A stretch of DNA of 10,372 nt, from assembly GCA_030428345.1 (NCBI GenBank), contig JAUIBM010000052.1, forward strand, positions 1-10,372, written 5' to 3'. The stretch is from Alphaproteobacteria bacterium. GTDB lineage: Bacteria; Pseudomonadota; Alphaproteobacteria; Rhizobiales; Rhizobiaceae. The translations under genes were made by a program, and so were the position numbers. Below the pieces are notes generated by a model. The model saw only the letters and a list, made by a program, of their open reading frames with translations, was not told the origin of the DNA and did not search any database. This document shows, piece by piece, positions 1-6,308 of the stretch (position 1 is the stretch's first letter; each line of letters starts with the position of its first letter).

Positions 1-122
1 CCGGCTTTGCGGCAATATTCTTCGAGCGAAGCGGCGATCCCGACATTTTCCGAACGTGCCGAATCGCAATCCCGCTTTGCTCGATGTCTCCACGCAAGCC
101 GCCGCCGCAAGGCAGGTGGCTG

Positions 123-599
123 ATGCGTCCCATCGCATCGCCCAAGCCGGGTTGGGGGCCCTGGGCGCACTGGCGCAAATCCGATCCCGATTATCCTGAC
201 GCGCTCCGCGAAGCGATAGAGCGCGAATTCCTCCCGCCGCTCGAGCAGCTCCAAACGATACGGGACTTCTTCGACTGGATCGCCGCGCTTGGCGGGGTCC
301 AGGATAGCGATCACCTCGAACACAGGGTGTTCGTCGAGATCGCCCATGGCGATTTCGACGCGGCGGCCCTTCACGCAACGAAGGATTTTTGGAGTTTGAG
401 CCGCAGCGCCTGCAACGAATGGCAGACCGGCCTCGGCGATCGATTGGTCGAGCAGGGCGACGCGCTTTCGACCGAGGACAAACAAGCCCTGATCGCCATG
501 CTGCGTCGCCGCGAGGAGGACGCCATCAGGGCCCTCAAGCTGGAGAAACACTGGGAGCGGACACCGTTTCCCGCAGAGGAGAGGGGTTTGGGTCGATGA
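123..599 (+). CDS. Hypothetical protein, first of two tandem paralogues
   Basis: I do not recognise this family. The protein is about 158 residues if read from ATG 123, which has an AAGGCAGG Shine-Dalgarno-like sequence at 109-116. An earlier in-frame ATG at 84 has no visible ribosome site. The frame stays open to the left edge of the window, so the true start could lie outside it. No signal peptide or membrane segment is seen, so it is probably cytoplasmic. The middle is rich in Trp and charged residues. The last 55 residues, starting at GLGDRL and containing the motif LEKHWE, match the end of the next gene at about 38 of 55 positions by eye. Weaker similarity extends further upstream. The stop TGA overlaps the next ATG (ATGA), so the two genes are probably cotranscribed and translationally coupled. 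Function is unknown. Confidence 0.6.
   Translation: MRPIASPKPGWGPWAHWRKSDPDYPDALREAIEREFLPPLEQLQTIRDFFDWIAALGGVQDSDHLEHRVFVEIAHGDFDAAALHATKDFWSLSRSACNEWQTGLGDRLVEQGDALSTEDKQALIAMLRRREEDAIRALKLEKHWERTPFPAEERGLGR
429..596 (+). repeat. Duplicated C-terminal module, copy 1
   Basis: This segment encodes the last 55-56 residues of the first hypothetical gene and is repeated at 1103-1267 with no insertion or deletion between GLGDRL and the end. The two copies are about 69% identical in protein by eye, and long blocks of DNA are shared, such as the stretch around CGATCGATTG and the one encoding ALIAML. Its 3' end also supplies the purine-rich ribosome site for the next gene. Confidence 0.75.
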
Positions 600-1270
600 C
601 TACCCATCCCGACATCCAGCGATTGATCGGCCCCTTGCTGGAGCAGGACGACGAGTTGTTCGCGTTCGAGGACTACCTGGCGATCCGGCCGGTCCGGCAT
701 GTCTTGATGGCGCTTCGGTTGGTGCGCGGCGGGTCGAAGGGCGAAATCCTCGCAGAGATGTGCCCCGCACTTCTTCCCCAACTGGAACCTGGACAGCGCC
801 CGCTCGTCCCTGAGCCGCAGTTCTTCTGGCCGTACGACCGTGTCTGGAATCTGGGTGAGGCCGAGTATCCGCATAATCGGCAAATGAAGCTCAAATATCA
901 CCTCATACCGGAGATGAAGCAGTACAACAGGATCGTGATGTTCGAGGCGATCGCCCGACAGTATCTCGCTGGGCAATCAATAGAATATGCGGAATGCCAC
1001 ACGATACTCGACATGACGCAGGGCAGGTTTTCATTCGCCGTGAATGGCTTGGCGACGGATCCCGGCGGACGGATCTGCGAATTCGCCAATGCCCATTCTC
1101 CCGGCCTGGGCGATCGATTGCGCGAGCAGGGGGACGATCTTCCGATCGGGGACAAGCGAGCCCTGATCGCCATGCTGCATGAGCGCGAACGAAACGCCGT
1201 CCACGCCCTGAAGCTGGAGAAGCACTGGGAGCCGAGCCCGTTCCCGGCGGAGGATAAGGGGCTGGTTTGA
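596..1270 (+). CDS. Hypothetical protein, second of two tandem paralogues
   Basis: This is an unrecognised protein of 224 residues. The start at ATG 596 is chosen because it overlaps the TGA of the preceding gene in an ATGA junction and has a GAGAGGGG sequence about nine bases upstream. The frame remains open back to 389, but that part lies inside the previous gene. The C-terminal third (from GLGDRL through LEKHWE and PFPAE) repeats the end of the preceding protein. The middle also aligns loosely, for example a Tyr-Pro pair followed by a basic helix. The N-terminal 70 or so residues, with an acidic EQDDE patch, have no counterpart in the visible part of the first gene. No signal peptide, membrane segment or catalytic motif is evident. 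The gene converges on phaB, with 31 bases between stops and a hairpin in that gap. Confidence 0.7.
   Translation: MTTHPDIQRLIGPLLEQDDELFAFEDYLAIRPVRHVLMALRLVRGGSKGEILAEMCPALLPQLEPGQRPLVPEPQFFWPYDRVWNLGEAEYPHNRQMKLKYHLIPEMKQYNRIVMFEAIARQYLAGQSIEYAECHTILDMTQGRFSFAVNGLATDPGGRICEFANAHSPGLGDRLREQGDDLPIGDKRALIAMLHERERNAVHALKLEKHWEPSPFPAEDKGLV
1103..1267 (+). repeat. Duplicated C-terminal module, copy 2
   Basis: This is the second copy of the module seen at 429-596, offset by 674 bases. Most changes between the copies are substitutions that keep the reading frame, which suggests both copies have been maintained as protein-coding sequence since duplication. Confidence 0.75.
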
Positions 1271-1295
1271 CCGGATTGGCGCCAGTCAGACCAGC
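1261..1295. terminator. Hairpin between convergent genes, possible bidirectional terminator
   Basis: An 11-bp stem pairs GCTGGTTTGAC (1261-1271) with GTCAGACCAGC (1285-1295), with ten Watson-Crick pairs and one T/G pair. The 13-base loop itself contains GGCGCC. The hairpin lies across the stop of the second hypothetical gene and just before the phaB stop, where two converging transcripts meet. No run of T follows on either strand, so a classical Rho-independent terminator is not proven. Confidence 0.45.
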
Positions 1296-1301
1296 GCCGG
1301 A

Positions 1302-2024
1302 TCAGGTCAGATACTGTCCGCCATTGGCGGAAAGCGTCGAGCCGGTAATGAAGCCGGCGGCGTCCGATGCCAGGAACGCCACGCAACGCGCAATTTCTTC
1401 CGGCTCGCCAAGACGGCCGACCGGAATCTGGGCAATGATGCTTTCCCGAACCTTTTCAGGCACCGCCATGACCATTTCCGTCGCGATATAGCCGGGACAG
1501 ATCGCGTTGACCGTGATGCCGGCGCGAGCGCCTTCCTGCGCGAGCGCCTTGGTGAAGCCGATATCACCCGCCTTGGCGGCGGAATAATTCGCCTGGCCGG
1601 CCTGGCCCTTCTGGCCGTTGATCGAGGAGATATTGATCACCCGCCCGAATTTGCGCTCGCGCATGCCGCCCCACACCTGATGCGTCATGTTGAACAGGCC
1701 GTTGAGATTGGTGCCGATCACATCGTTCCATTGATCGGGCGTCATGCGATGGAACATCGAATCGCGGGTAATGCCGGCATTGTTGACCAGGATGTCGATC
1801 GGCCCGAGCTCGGCCTCCACCCTGGCGATGCCCTCTCCGCATGCCTCGTAGCTGGCGACCGACCATTTGTAGACCGCAATGCCGGTCTCGGCCTTGAAGG
1901 CGTTGGCTGCTTCGTCATTTCCCGCGTAGTTCGCGGCGACCGTATAGCCCGCTTCCTTGAGCGCCTTCGAAATGGCCGCGCCAATGCCGCGGCTGCCGCC
2001 CGTTACCAATGCTACCCTAGACAT
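1302..2024 (-). CDS. phaB: Acetoacetyl-CoA reductase (NADPH)
   Basis: This enzyme reduces acetoacetyl-CoA to (R)-3-hydroxybutyryl-CoA, the monomer for PHB synthase, in the cytoplasm. The 240-residue protein is a full-length classical short-chain dehydrogenase. The nucleotide-binding TGGSRGIG is at residues 8-15 and NNAG at 81-84. The catalytic residues are Asn106, Ser134, Tyr147 and Lys151, with the same Ser-to-Tyr spacing as Ralstonia PhaB (Ser140/Tyr153). The segments NNAGITRD, NISSINGQKGQ and PGYIATEMV are very close to those of known PhaB proteins, which favours this over the related fatty-acid enzyme FabG. The start at 2024 has GGGGAG seven bases upstream. It lies downstream of phaA on the same strand, separated by about 180 bases that contain no clear gene. 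Confidence 0.93.
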   Translation of the reverse strand: MSRVALVTGGSRGIGAAISKALKEAGYTVAANYAGNDEAANAFKAETGIAVYKWSVASYEACGEGIARVEAELGPIDILVNNAGITRDSMFHRMTPDQWNDVIGTNLNGLFNMTHQVWGGMRERKFGRVINISSINGQKGQAGQANYSAAKAGDIGFTKALAQEGARAGITVNAICPGYIATEMVMAVPEKVRESIIAQIPVGRLGEPEEIARCVAFLASDAAGFITGSTLSANGGQYLT

Positions 2025-2203
2025 GCGTTTCTCCCCGGTTTCTTGTTTCCGCCATCGTCGCCTGCCAGCGCCGTTTCGTCAAAGCAAAACCGCATCACCC
2101 CCTCCGTGAAGCGTGGCACCGCCAGCCGATGATCATCCCTTGGACACGACCGGCCGCTCATGGCGAGCGGGCCGGCCGCGCTGAAGCCATTGGCAGGTCC
2201 GGA
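2025..2203 (-). other. phaA-phaB spacer with GC-rich hairpin
   Basis: No gene is seen here. An imperfect inverted repeat pairs CCGGCCGCTC (2150-2159) with GAGCGGGCCGG (2165-2175), with one bulged G and a five-base loop. It sits about 30 bases after the phaA stop. No T-run follows in the transcribed direction, so it may be an intercistronic stem affecting message stability or partial termination. The spacer is long enough for phaB to have its own promoter, but I see no convincing -35/-10 pair. Confidence 0.35.
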
Positions 2204-3388
2204 TCAATCCCGCTCGACGCACATGGCAACGCCCATGCCGCCGCCGATGCAGAGTGTGGCCAGGCCCTTCTTCGCGCCCCGACGCTTCATCTCGAACAGG
2301 AGCGTGTTGAGAATGCGCGCGCCCGAAGCGCCGATCGGATGTCCGATGGCGATAGCCCCGCCATTGACATTGACGATTTCGGGATCCCATCCCATGTCCC
2401 GATTGACCGCGCAGGCCTGCGCCGCGAAGGCTTCGTTGGCCTCGACGAGATCGAGATCGCCCACGCTCCAGCCCGCCTTTTCCAGCGCCCTGCGTGAAGC
2501 GGGAATGGGACCGGTGCCCATGACCGCCGGATCGACGCCCGCCGTCGCCCAGGAAACGATGCGCGCCATCGGTTCGATTCCGCGCTTTTCTGCCTGCGAG
2601 GCGCGCATCAGCACGACCGCCGCAGCGCCGTCATTGATGCCCGAAGCATTGGCCGCAGTGACCGAGCCTTCCTTGTCGAAGGCGGGGCGCAGTTTGGAGA
2701 CGCCCTCCATCGTGACGCCGTGCTTGATGTACTCGTCCTTGTCCACCACCGTCTCGCCCTTGCGGTCCTTGACGGTGAACGGCACGATCTCGTCCTGGAA
2801 GCGGCCGGCCTTCTGGGCCGCTTCGGCCTTGTTCTGCGACGCAACGGCGAATTCGTCCTGGTCCTGCCGGCTCAGCTGCCACTGCCGCGCCACGTTTTCG
2901 GCGGTGTTGCCCATGTGGTAGCCGAAGAATGCGTCGGTCAGGCCGTCCTTGATCATGGTGTCGACCATTTTCAGATCGCCCATCTTCACCCCGCTGCGCA
3001 GATAGGCGGCGTGCGGCGCCAGCGACATCGACTCCTGCCCGCCGGCCACGATGATGTCGGCGTCTCCGGTCGCGATCTGCTGCATGCCCAGCGCCACCGC
3101 GCGCAGGCCGGAACCGCAGATCTGGTTGACCACCCAGCTGGTGGCCTCCTTGGGAACGCCCGCCGCCATTGCCGCCTGGCGAACCGGGTTCTGGCCCAGC
3201 GCCGCCGTCAGCACCTGGCCGAACACGACTTCATTGACCTCTTCGGGAGAAACCCCGGCACGCTCGAGCGCCGCCTTGATGGCAACGGCGCCGAGCTCGA
3301 ACGCCGGCGTGTTGGCGAAGGACCCGTTGAATGAGCCGACCGGCGTGCGGGCCGCGCTGGCGATGACGATTGCATCCTGGCTGGTCAT
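2204..3388 (-). CDS. phaA: Acetyl-CoA C-acetyltransferase (beta-ketothiolase)
   Basis: This enzyme condenses two acetyl-CoA into acetoacetyl-CoA, the first step of PHB synthesis, and also works in the reverse direction. The protein is 394 residues, the usual length for biosynthetic thiolases. The nucleophile Cys91 is in NQICGSGLRA, the catalytic His350 in GGAIAIGHPIGASGAR, and the second Cys380 in CIGGGMG. These match Cys89, His348 and Cys378 of the Zoogloea enzyme at constant offset, and NEAF at 318-321 is also conserved. I chose ATG 3388 because AGGAGG (3395-3400) lies six bases upstream. A longer frame exists but would place that ribosome site inside the gene. The gene is 30 bases downstream of the patatin-like gene and upstream of phaB, so all three are probably one transcription unit. 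An internal promoter is also possible. Confidence 0.95.
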   Translation of the reverse strand: MTSQDAIVIASAARTPVGSFNGSFANTPAFELGAVAIKAALERAGVSPEEVNEVVFGQVLTAALGQNPVRQAAMAAGVPKEATSWVVNQICGSGLRAVALGMQQIATGDADIIVAGGQESMSLAPHAAYLRSGVKMGDLKMVDTMIKDGLTDAFFGYHMGNTAENVARQWQLSRQDQDEFAVASQNKAEAAQKAGRFQDEIVPFTVKDRKGETVVDKDEYIKHGVTMEGVSKLRPAFDKEGSVTAANASGINDGAAAVVLMRASQAEKRGIEPMARIVSWATAGVDPAVMGTGPIPASRRALEKAGWSVGDLDLVEANEAFAAQACAVNRDMGWDPEIVNVNGGAIAIGHPIGASGARILNTLLFEMKRRGAKKGLATLCIGGGMGVAMCVERD

Positions 3389-3418
3389 GAAATTCCTCCT
3401 TGGAATGGCGGCCACGCC

Positions 3419-4639
3419 TCACGCGCCCCGCTTTAACGTTGGAAATAGCGCCCGAAGCGCGCTTGTGCAATCGCACACTCGTTCCACGGACGCCCGGAAC
3501 GCCTGCGCCGACCCGCCATGCCCGCGATCCGGGGCGTGCCGGGTCCGCCGGGAAGCCGCTTGCCGTTCGGGTGCGGAATGCCCGGGAAAGGGCCCGCCGC
3601 CAATGGCGTCGTGGGTGGATCGCAGGCCGACAAGTTCGCCGGTGCTCGCGAGCCATCCCGCGCCGGCTTCGCGCCCCAGCGCATGCAGGTGGCGCACGAA
3701 GCCGATCTCTGCATTGAGTTTGGACGAGGCGGAGACGGCCGAAAGCTGCTCGTCCGCGGCGATGCGATGGAGCCGCAGCGGGCGCAGGCGCGACGGCAGG
3801 CGCGCACCGTTCGCGCAAAGCTCGTTGATGAACGCGATCGCCCGCAACTCGCGAACCAGCGAGGCGTTGAAGGTAATCTCGTCTATGCGGTTGCCGATTC
3901 CCCGCGCGGTCCGTGGCGCTCCACGGCGATGGGCCGGATTGATCTGTATCAGGACGACATCGTCGGCCTCGGTCTGGTAGAGGCACGGTGTCAGCGACGG
4001 ATTGCCGACATAACCGCCATCCCAATAGTGCCTGCCGTCGATTTCCACCGCCTTGAACAGATAGGGGAGACAGGCCGAGGCGAGGACCGCGTCCAGCGTG
4101 ATTTCCTCATTGGCGAATATCCGCACGCCGCCCGACTCCACATCGGTGGCCGAGACGAAAAGCGATATCCGGCCCTCGGAGGCGAGCGCCGGAAAATCGA
4201 CAACCCGGCGAACCAGGGAACGCAGGGGATTGATGTCGAGAGGGTTGAATTCATAGGGCGAGACCAGCCGCGACAGCACATCCATCATCATCAGCCCCGG
4301 AGAATGGTCGACCGACCAGTTTCCCAGCCATATGTCCAGCGGCGATCGCCGCACCGGGCTGAGCCGGGCGCGTTCGCAGACTCCTTCCCAGAATTCACAG
4401 AGCAGGTCGCGGGCGCCCTGTTCGCCCCCACGCCGCATTCCCTCGGCCAGGACCACCGCATTGAGCGCCCCGGCGCTGGCGCCGGTAACGCCCGATATCT
4501 CGAACCGCCCGTCTTCGAGGAGCCGGTCGAGTACGCCCCAGGTAAAGGCCCCGTGTGCGCCGCCGCCTTGCAGGGCGAGAGATATTTTCCTGCGCGATCC
4601 GGCTTCCGCGTTTCGTGCGCCGCCATTGTGTCGAGCCAT
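3419..4639 (-). CDS. Patatin-like hydrolase (PatD-like), upstream of phaA
   Basis: This is a cytoplasmic patatin-family serine hydrolase, 406 residues from ATG 4639. The start is chosen because GGGAG lies seven bases upstream. ATG 4666 is in frame but has no ribosome site. The oxyanion-hole motif GGGAHG is at 25-30, the nucleophile Ser55 in GASAG (53-57), and the dyad Asp207 in WDGG, so the Ser-Asp dyad is intact. Patatins are lipid acyl hydrolases. Close relatives sit beside 3-hydroxybutyrate dehydrogenase genes (PatD of Legionella), and here the gene leads the phaA-phaB set, pointing to PHB or membrane-lipid turnover (inference). Its core is about half identical, by eye, to the second patatin in this window. 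After residue 344 the protein continues for about 60 Arg/Ala/His-rich residues with no match in the paralogue, which looks like read-through into formerly non-coding DNA. Confidence 0.88.
   Translation of the reverse strand: MARHNGGARNAEAGSRRKISLALQGGGAHGAFTWGVLDRLLEDGRFEISGVTGASAGALNAVVLAEGMRRGGEQGARDLLCEFWEGVCERARLSPVRRSPLDIWLGNWSVDHSPGLMMMDVLSRLVSPYEFNPLDINPLRSLVRRVVDFPALASEGRISLFVSATDVESGGVRIFANEEITLDAVLASACLPYLFKAVEIDGRHYWDGGYVGNPSLTPCLYQTEADDVVLIQINPAHRRGAPRTARGIGNRIDEITFNASLVRELRAIAFINELCANGARLPSRLRPLRLHRIAADEQLSAVSASSKLNAEIGFVRHLHALGREAGAGWLASTGELVGLRSTHDAIGGGPFPGHSAPERQAASRRTRHAPDRGHGGSAQAFRASVERVCDCTSALRALFPTLKRGA
3442..3476 (-). promoter_or_regulatory. Candidate phaA promoter with TGC-N4-GCA dyad, inside patatin tail
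   Basis: On the minus strand, TTGCAC (3465-3470) is followed after exactly 17 bases by TATTTC (3442-3447), about 54 bases before the phaA start. The -35 hexamer overlaps the dyad GTGC-AATC-GCAC (3465-3476), which contains TGC-N4-GCA. The sequence lies within the 3' coding end of the patatin-like gene. If real, it would let phaA-phaB be expressed apart from the hydrolase. This is a pattern match only. Confidence 0.35.
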
Positions 4640-4713
4640 CGGAATACTCCCTGGACGAGAGGCCATGACCGGCGCCCAGCCAGGAACGGAACAGCGGCGC
4701 CAGTCGAGCGGTC

Positions 4714-4757
4714 ATATTGTGCATTGCAATATATGCGATGCAATATTGGCTTAACAA
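4714..4757 (-). promoter_or_regulatory. Candidate promoter of the patatin-phaA-phaB operon with paired TGC-N3-GCA dyads
   Basis: On the minus strand, TTGTTA (4752-4757) is followed after 18 bases by TATATT (4728-4733). Two dyads bracket the -10 element: TGC-ATT-GCA (4720-4728) and TGC-GAT-GCA (4734-4742). The repeat TGCAATAT occurs at 4725-4732 and 4739-4746, 14 bases apart, and ATATTG/CAATAT arms add further symmetry. This AT-rich patch stands out from its GC-rich surroundings. Repressors of the PhaR family that control PHB genes recognise TGC/GCA-type sites (CTGC-N3-GCAG in Rhodobacter sphaeroides), so PhaR-type control is a reasonable inference. Confidence 0.5.
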
Positions 4758-4822
4758 GGGCACCGCAGGGGCGAGGTATGTGCGCGTCGGCGTCATGGAA
4801 TCGGCCAGGAAAGGCTGCATTT

Positions 4823-4857
4823 GTGCATCCATGCTGCGCAGCATGGGTGCAGCATGG
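4823..4857. promoter_or_regulatory. 18-bp perfect palindrome plus direct repeat, probable protein-binding site
   Basis: CCATGCTGCGCAGCATGG (4829-4846) is identical to its own reverse complement. Symmetry continues outward on both sides for most of another six bases (4823-4852). GCAGCATGG recurs at 4838-4846 and 4849-4857, 11 bases apart, about one helical turn. The lack of a loop argues for a dimeric regulator site rather than a transcription terminator. Its TGC/GCA content resembles the other dyads in this window. Confidence 0.5.
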
Positions 4858-4909
4858 ATCGAGACTTGAAGGATCGCGAGCGGGAAGCAATTCGACGGAG
4901 AACCGCTTC

Positions 4910-4941
4910 CGGTTGACAACCGACCGGGCCGCGTCCACATC
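4910..4941 (+). promoter_or_regulatory. Candidate ispG promoter
   Basis: TTGACA (4913-4918) is a perfect sigma-70 -35 hexamer facing ispG and sits inside the dyad CGGTTG-A-CAACCG (4910-4922). After 17 bases the -10 position holds CACATC (4936-4941), a poor match. Alphaproteobacterial -10 elements are often weak, so this is possible but not strong. Confidence 0.3.
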
Positions 4942-5045
4942 TTCCGCCGAGCCGGACAGACAGAAACGCCGCCTGAGGTCGTGCGACGCGGCGGCGATCC
5001 TTCGGTCGTACGGCGATTGGCCCAAGAGCAAGCGGACCCAAGCCG

Positions 5046-6305
5046 ATGAGCGATTCCTATCTGCGCGCCCCCCTGCCCCGCAAGCATACGGTGGCGGTTG
5101 ACGTGGGCGGAGTTGCGGTGGGCGGCAATGCGCCCGTCGTCGTCCAGTCCATGACCAACACCGACACCGCCGACATCGAGGCGACGGTGCGTCAGGTCGC
5201 GGCCTTGGCGCGGGCCGGTTCGGAACTGGTTCGCATCACCGTCGACCGGGACGAATCCGCTGCGGCCGTGCCCCATATTCGCGACAGGCTCGCGGCACGC
5301 GGCGTCAAGGTGCCGCTGATCGGCGATTTTCACTATAACGGGCACAAGCTGCTTGCCGACCATCCCGCCTGCGCTGAGGCCTTGGACAAATACCGCATCA
5401 ATCCCGGCAATGTCGGTTTCAAGGACAAGAAGGACACGCAGTTCGCGGCGATTGTCGAGACCGCGATCCGCCATGACAAGCCGGTGCGCATCGGCGTCAA
5501 TTGGGGCTCTCTCGACCAGGTGCTGCTCACTCGCCTGATGGACGAGAACGCGGCGAACGGCTCGCCGCTGACCGCCCAACAGGTGACGCGCGAAGCGATC
5601 GTGCAATCGGCGCTGATCTCCGCCGAACAGGCCGAACAGATCGGCCTCGCGCGCTCGCGCATTATCCTTTCCGCCAAGGTGTCGCAGGTCCAGGACCTGA
5701 TCGCCGTCTACACCGATCTGGCTTCCCGCTCCAACCACGCGCTGCATCTGGGCCTTACCGAGGCCGGTATGGACACCAAGGGCATTGTCGCTTCCTCGGC
5801 CGCGATGGGCGTCCTGCTGCAACAGGGTATCGGCGACACCATCCGCATCTCCTTGACTCCGGAACCGGGCGGAGACCGCACCCGCGAGGTCAAGGTTGCG
5901 CAGGAACTGCTCCAGACCATGGGCTTCAGGGCATTCGTCCCGATTGTCGCCGCCTGTCCGGGATGCGGGCGCACCACTTCCACCGTGTTTCAGGAACTGG
6001 CTCAGAAGATCCAAGGTGATATACGCGAGCAGATGCCGGTCTGGCGCGAGAAATATCCTGGCGTCGAGGCGCTTAACGTTGCGGTGATGGGCTGTATCGT
6101 CAACGGCCCGGGCGAATCCAAGCAGGCCGACATCGGCATTTCCCTGCCGGGCACCGGCGAGACGCCGGCCGCGCCTGTTTTTGTGGACGGCAAGAAGGTC
6201 GCCACCCTTCGCGGCGCGAGCATCGCCGACGACTTCCACAAGATGGTGCTCGACTATGTCGAGCAGCGCTATGGCGGCGGCAAGGTCGGAGCCGCCGCCG
6301 AATAG
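5046..6305 (+). CDS. ispG: 4-hydroxy-3-methylbut-2-enyl diphosphate synthase (IspG/GcpE)
   Basis: IspG converts 2-C-methyl-D-erythritol 2,4-cyclodiphosphate to HMBPP in the MEP isoprenoid pathway, using electrons from flavodoxin or ferredoxin through a [4Fe-4S] cluster. The protein is 419 residues, within the range of the two-domain bacterial form. The N-terminal TIM-barrel includes VQSMTNTDTADI and LIGDFHYNGH. The cluster ligands are Cys304 and Cys307 (CPGCGR), Cys350 (MGCIVNGPGE) and Glu357, with the same spacing as Cys297, Cys300, Cys343 and Glu350 of the Thermus enzyme. The start at 5046 is the first plausible ATG before the conserved region. It has only a weak GCGGA upstream. The gene stands alone on the plus strand between two minus-strand PHB gene sets, and its stop is only three bases from that of the converging patatin gene. 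Confidence 0.97.
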   Translation: MSDSYLRAPLPRKHTVAVDVGGVAVGGNAPVVVQSMTNTDTADIEATVRQVAALARAGSELVRITVDRDESAAAVPHIRDRLAARGVKVPLIGDFHYNGHKLLADHPACAEALDKYRINPGNVGFKDKKDTQFAAIVETAIRHDKPVRIGVNWGSLDQVLLTRLMDENAANGSPLTAQQVTREAIVQSALISAEQAEQIGLARSRIILSAKVSQVQDLIAVYTDLASRSNHALHLGLTEAGMDTKGIVASSAAMGVLLQQGIGDTIRISLTPEPGGDRTREVKVAQELLQTMGFRAFVPIVAACPGCGRTTSTVFQELAQKIQGDIREQMPVWREKYPGVEALNVAVMGCIVNGPGESKQADIGISLPGTGETPAAPVFVDGKKVATLRGASIADDFHKMVLDYVEQRYGGGKVGAAAE

Positions 6306-6308
6306 GCT

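Larger units (their letters stand above)
4640..5045. other. Divergent intergenic control region between patatin gene and ispG
   Basis: This stretch of about 400 bases has no supported gene. Reading frames that cross it are shadows without ribosome sites. It holds, in order, the leader of the patatin gene, the AT-rich promoter and dyad patch near 4714-4757, an 18-bp perfect palindrome with an adjacent direct repeat at 4823-4857, and a TTGACA-type element at 4913-4918 facing ispG. The ispG leader after that element is about 100 bases and shows no recognised riboswitch. Confidence 0.6.

Noticed and set aside
389..595. An upstream extension of the second hypothetical gene
   Set aside because: It lies entirely in another frame of the preceding gene. 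The ATGA junction at 596 with a purine-rich upstream sequence is the better start.
1302..2024. FabG (3-oxoacyl-ACP reductase) as the identity of this reductase
   Set aside because: The NNAGITRD and INGQKGQ segments and the linkage to phaA match PhaB better than FabG.
2150..2175. Rho-independent terminator after phaA
   Set aside because: The GC-rich stem has a bulge and no following T-run on the minus strand, so I list it only as a spacer hairpin.
3518..5101. A 527-residue open frame on the plus strand opposite the first patatin gene
   Set aside because: The opposite strand encodes an intact patatin with GGGAHG, GASAG and WDGG. The plus-strand product is low-complexity, Arg- and Pro-rich, with no recognisable domain.
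4395..6239. A 614-residue open frame on the minus strand across ispG and the divergent region
   Set aside because: It runs opposite to ispG, whose motifs are unmistakable, and covers the palindrome region. It shows no family motifs and has no ribosome site. It is a by-product of high GC content.
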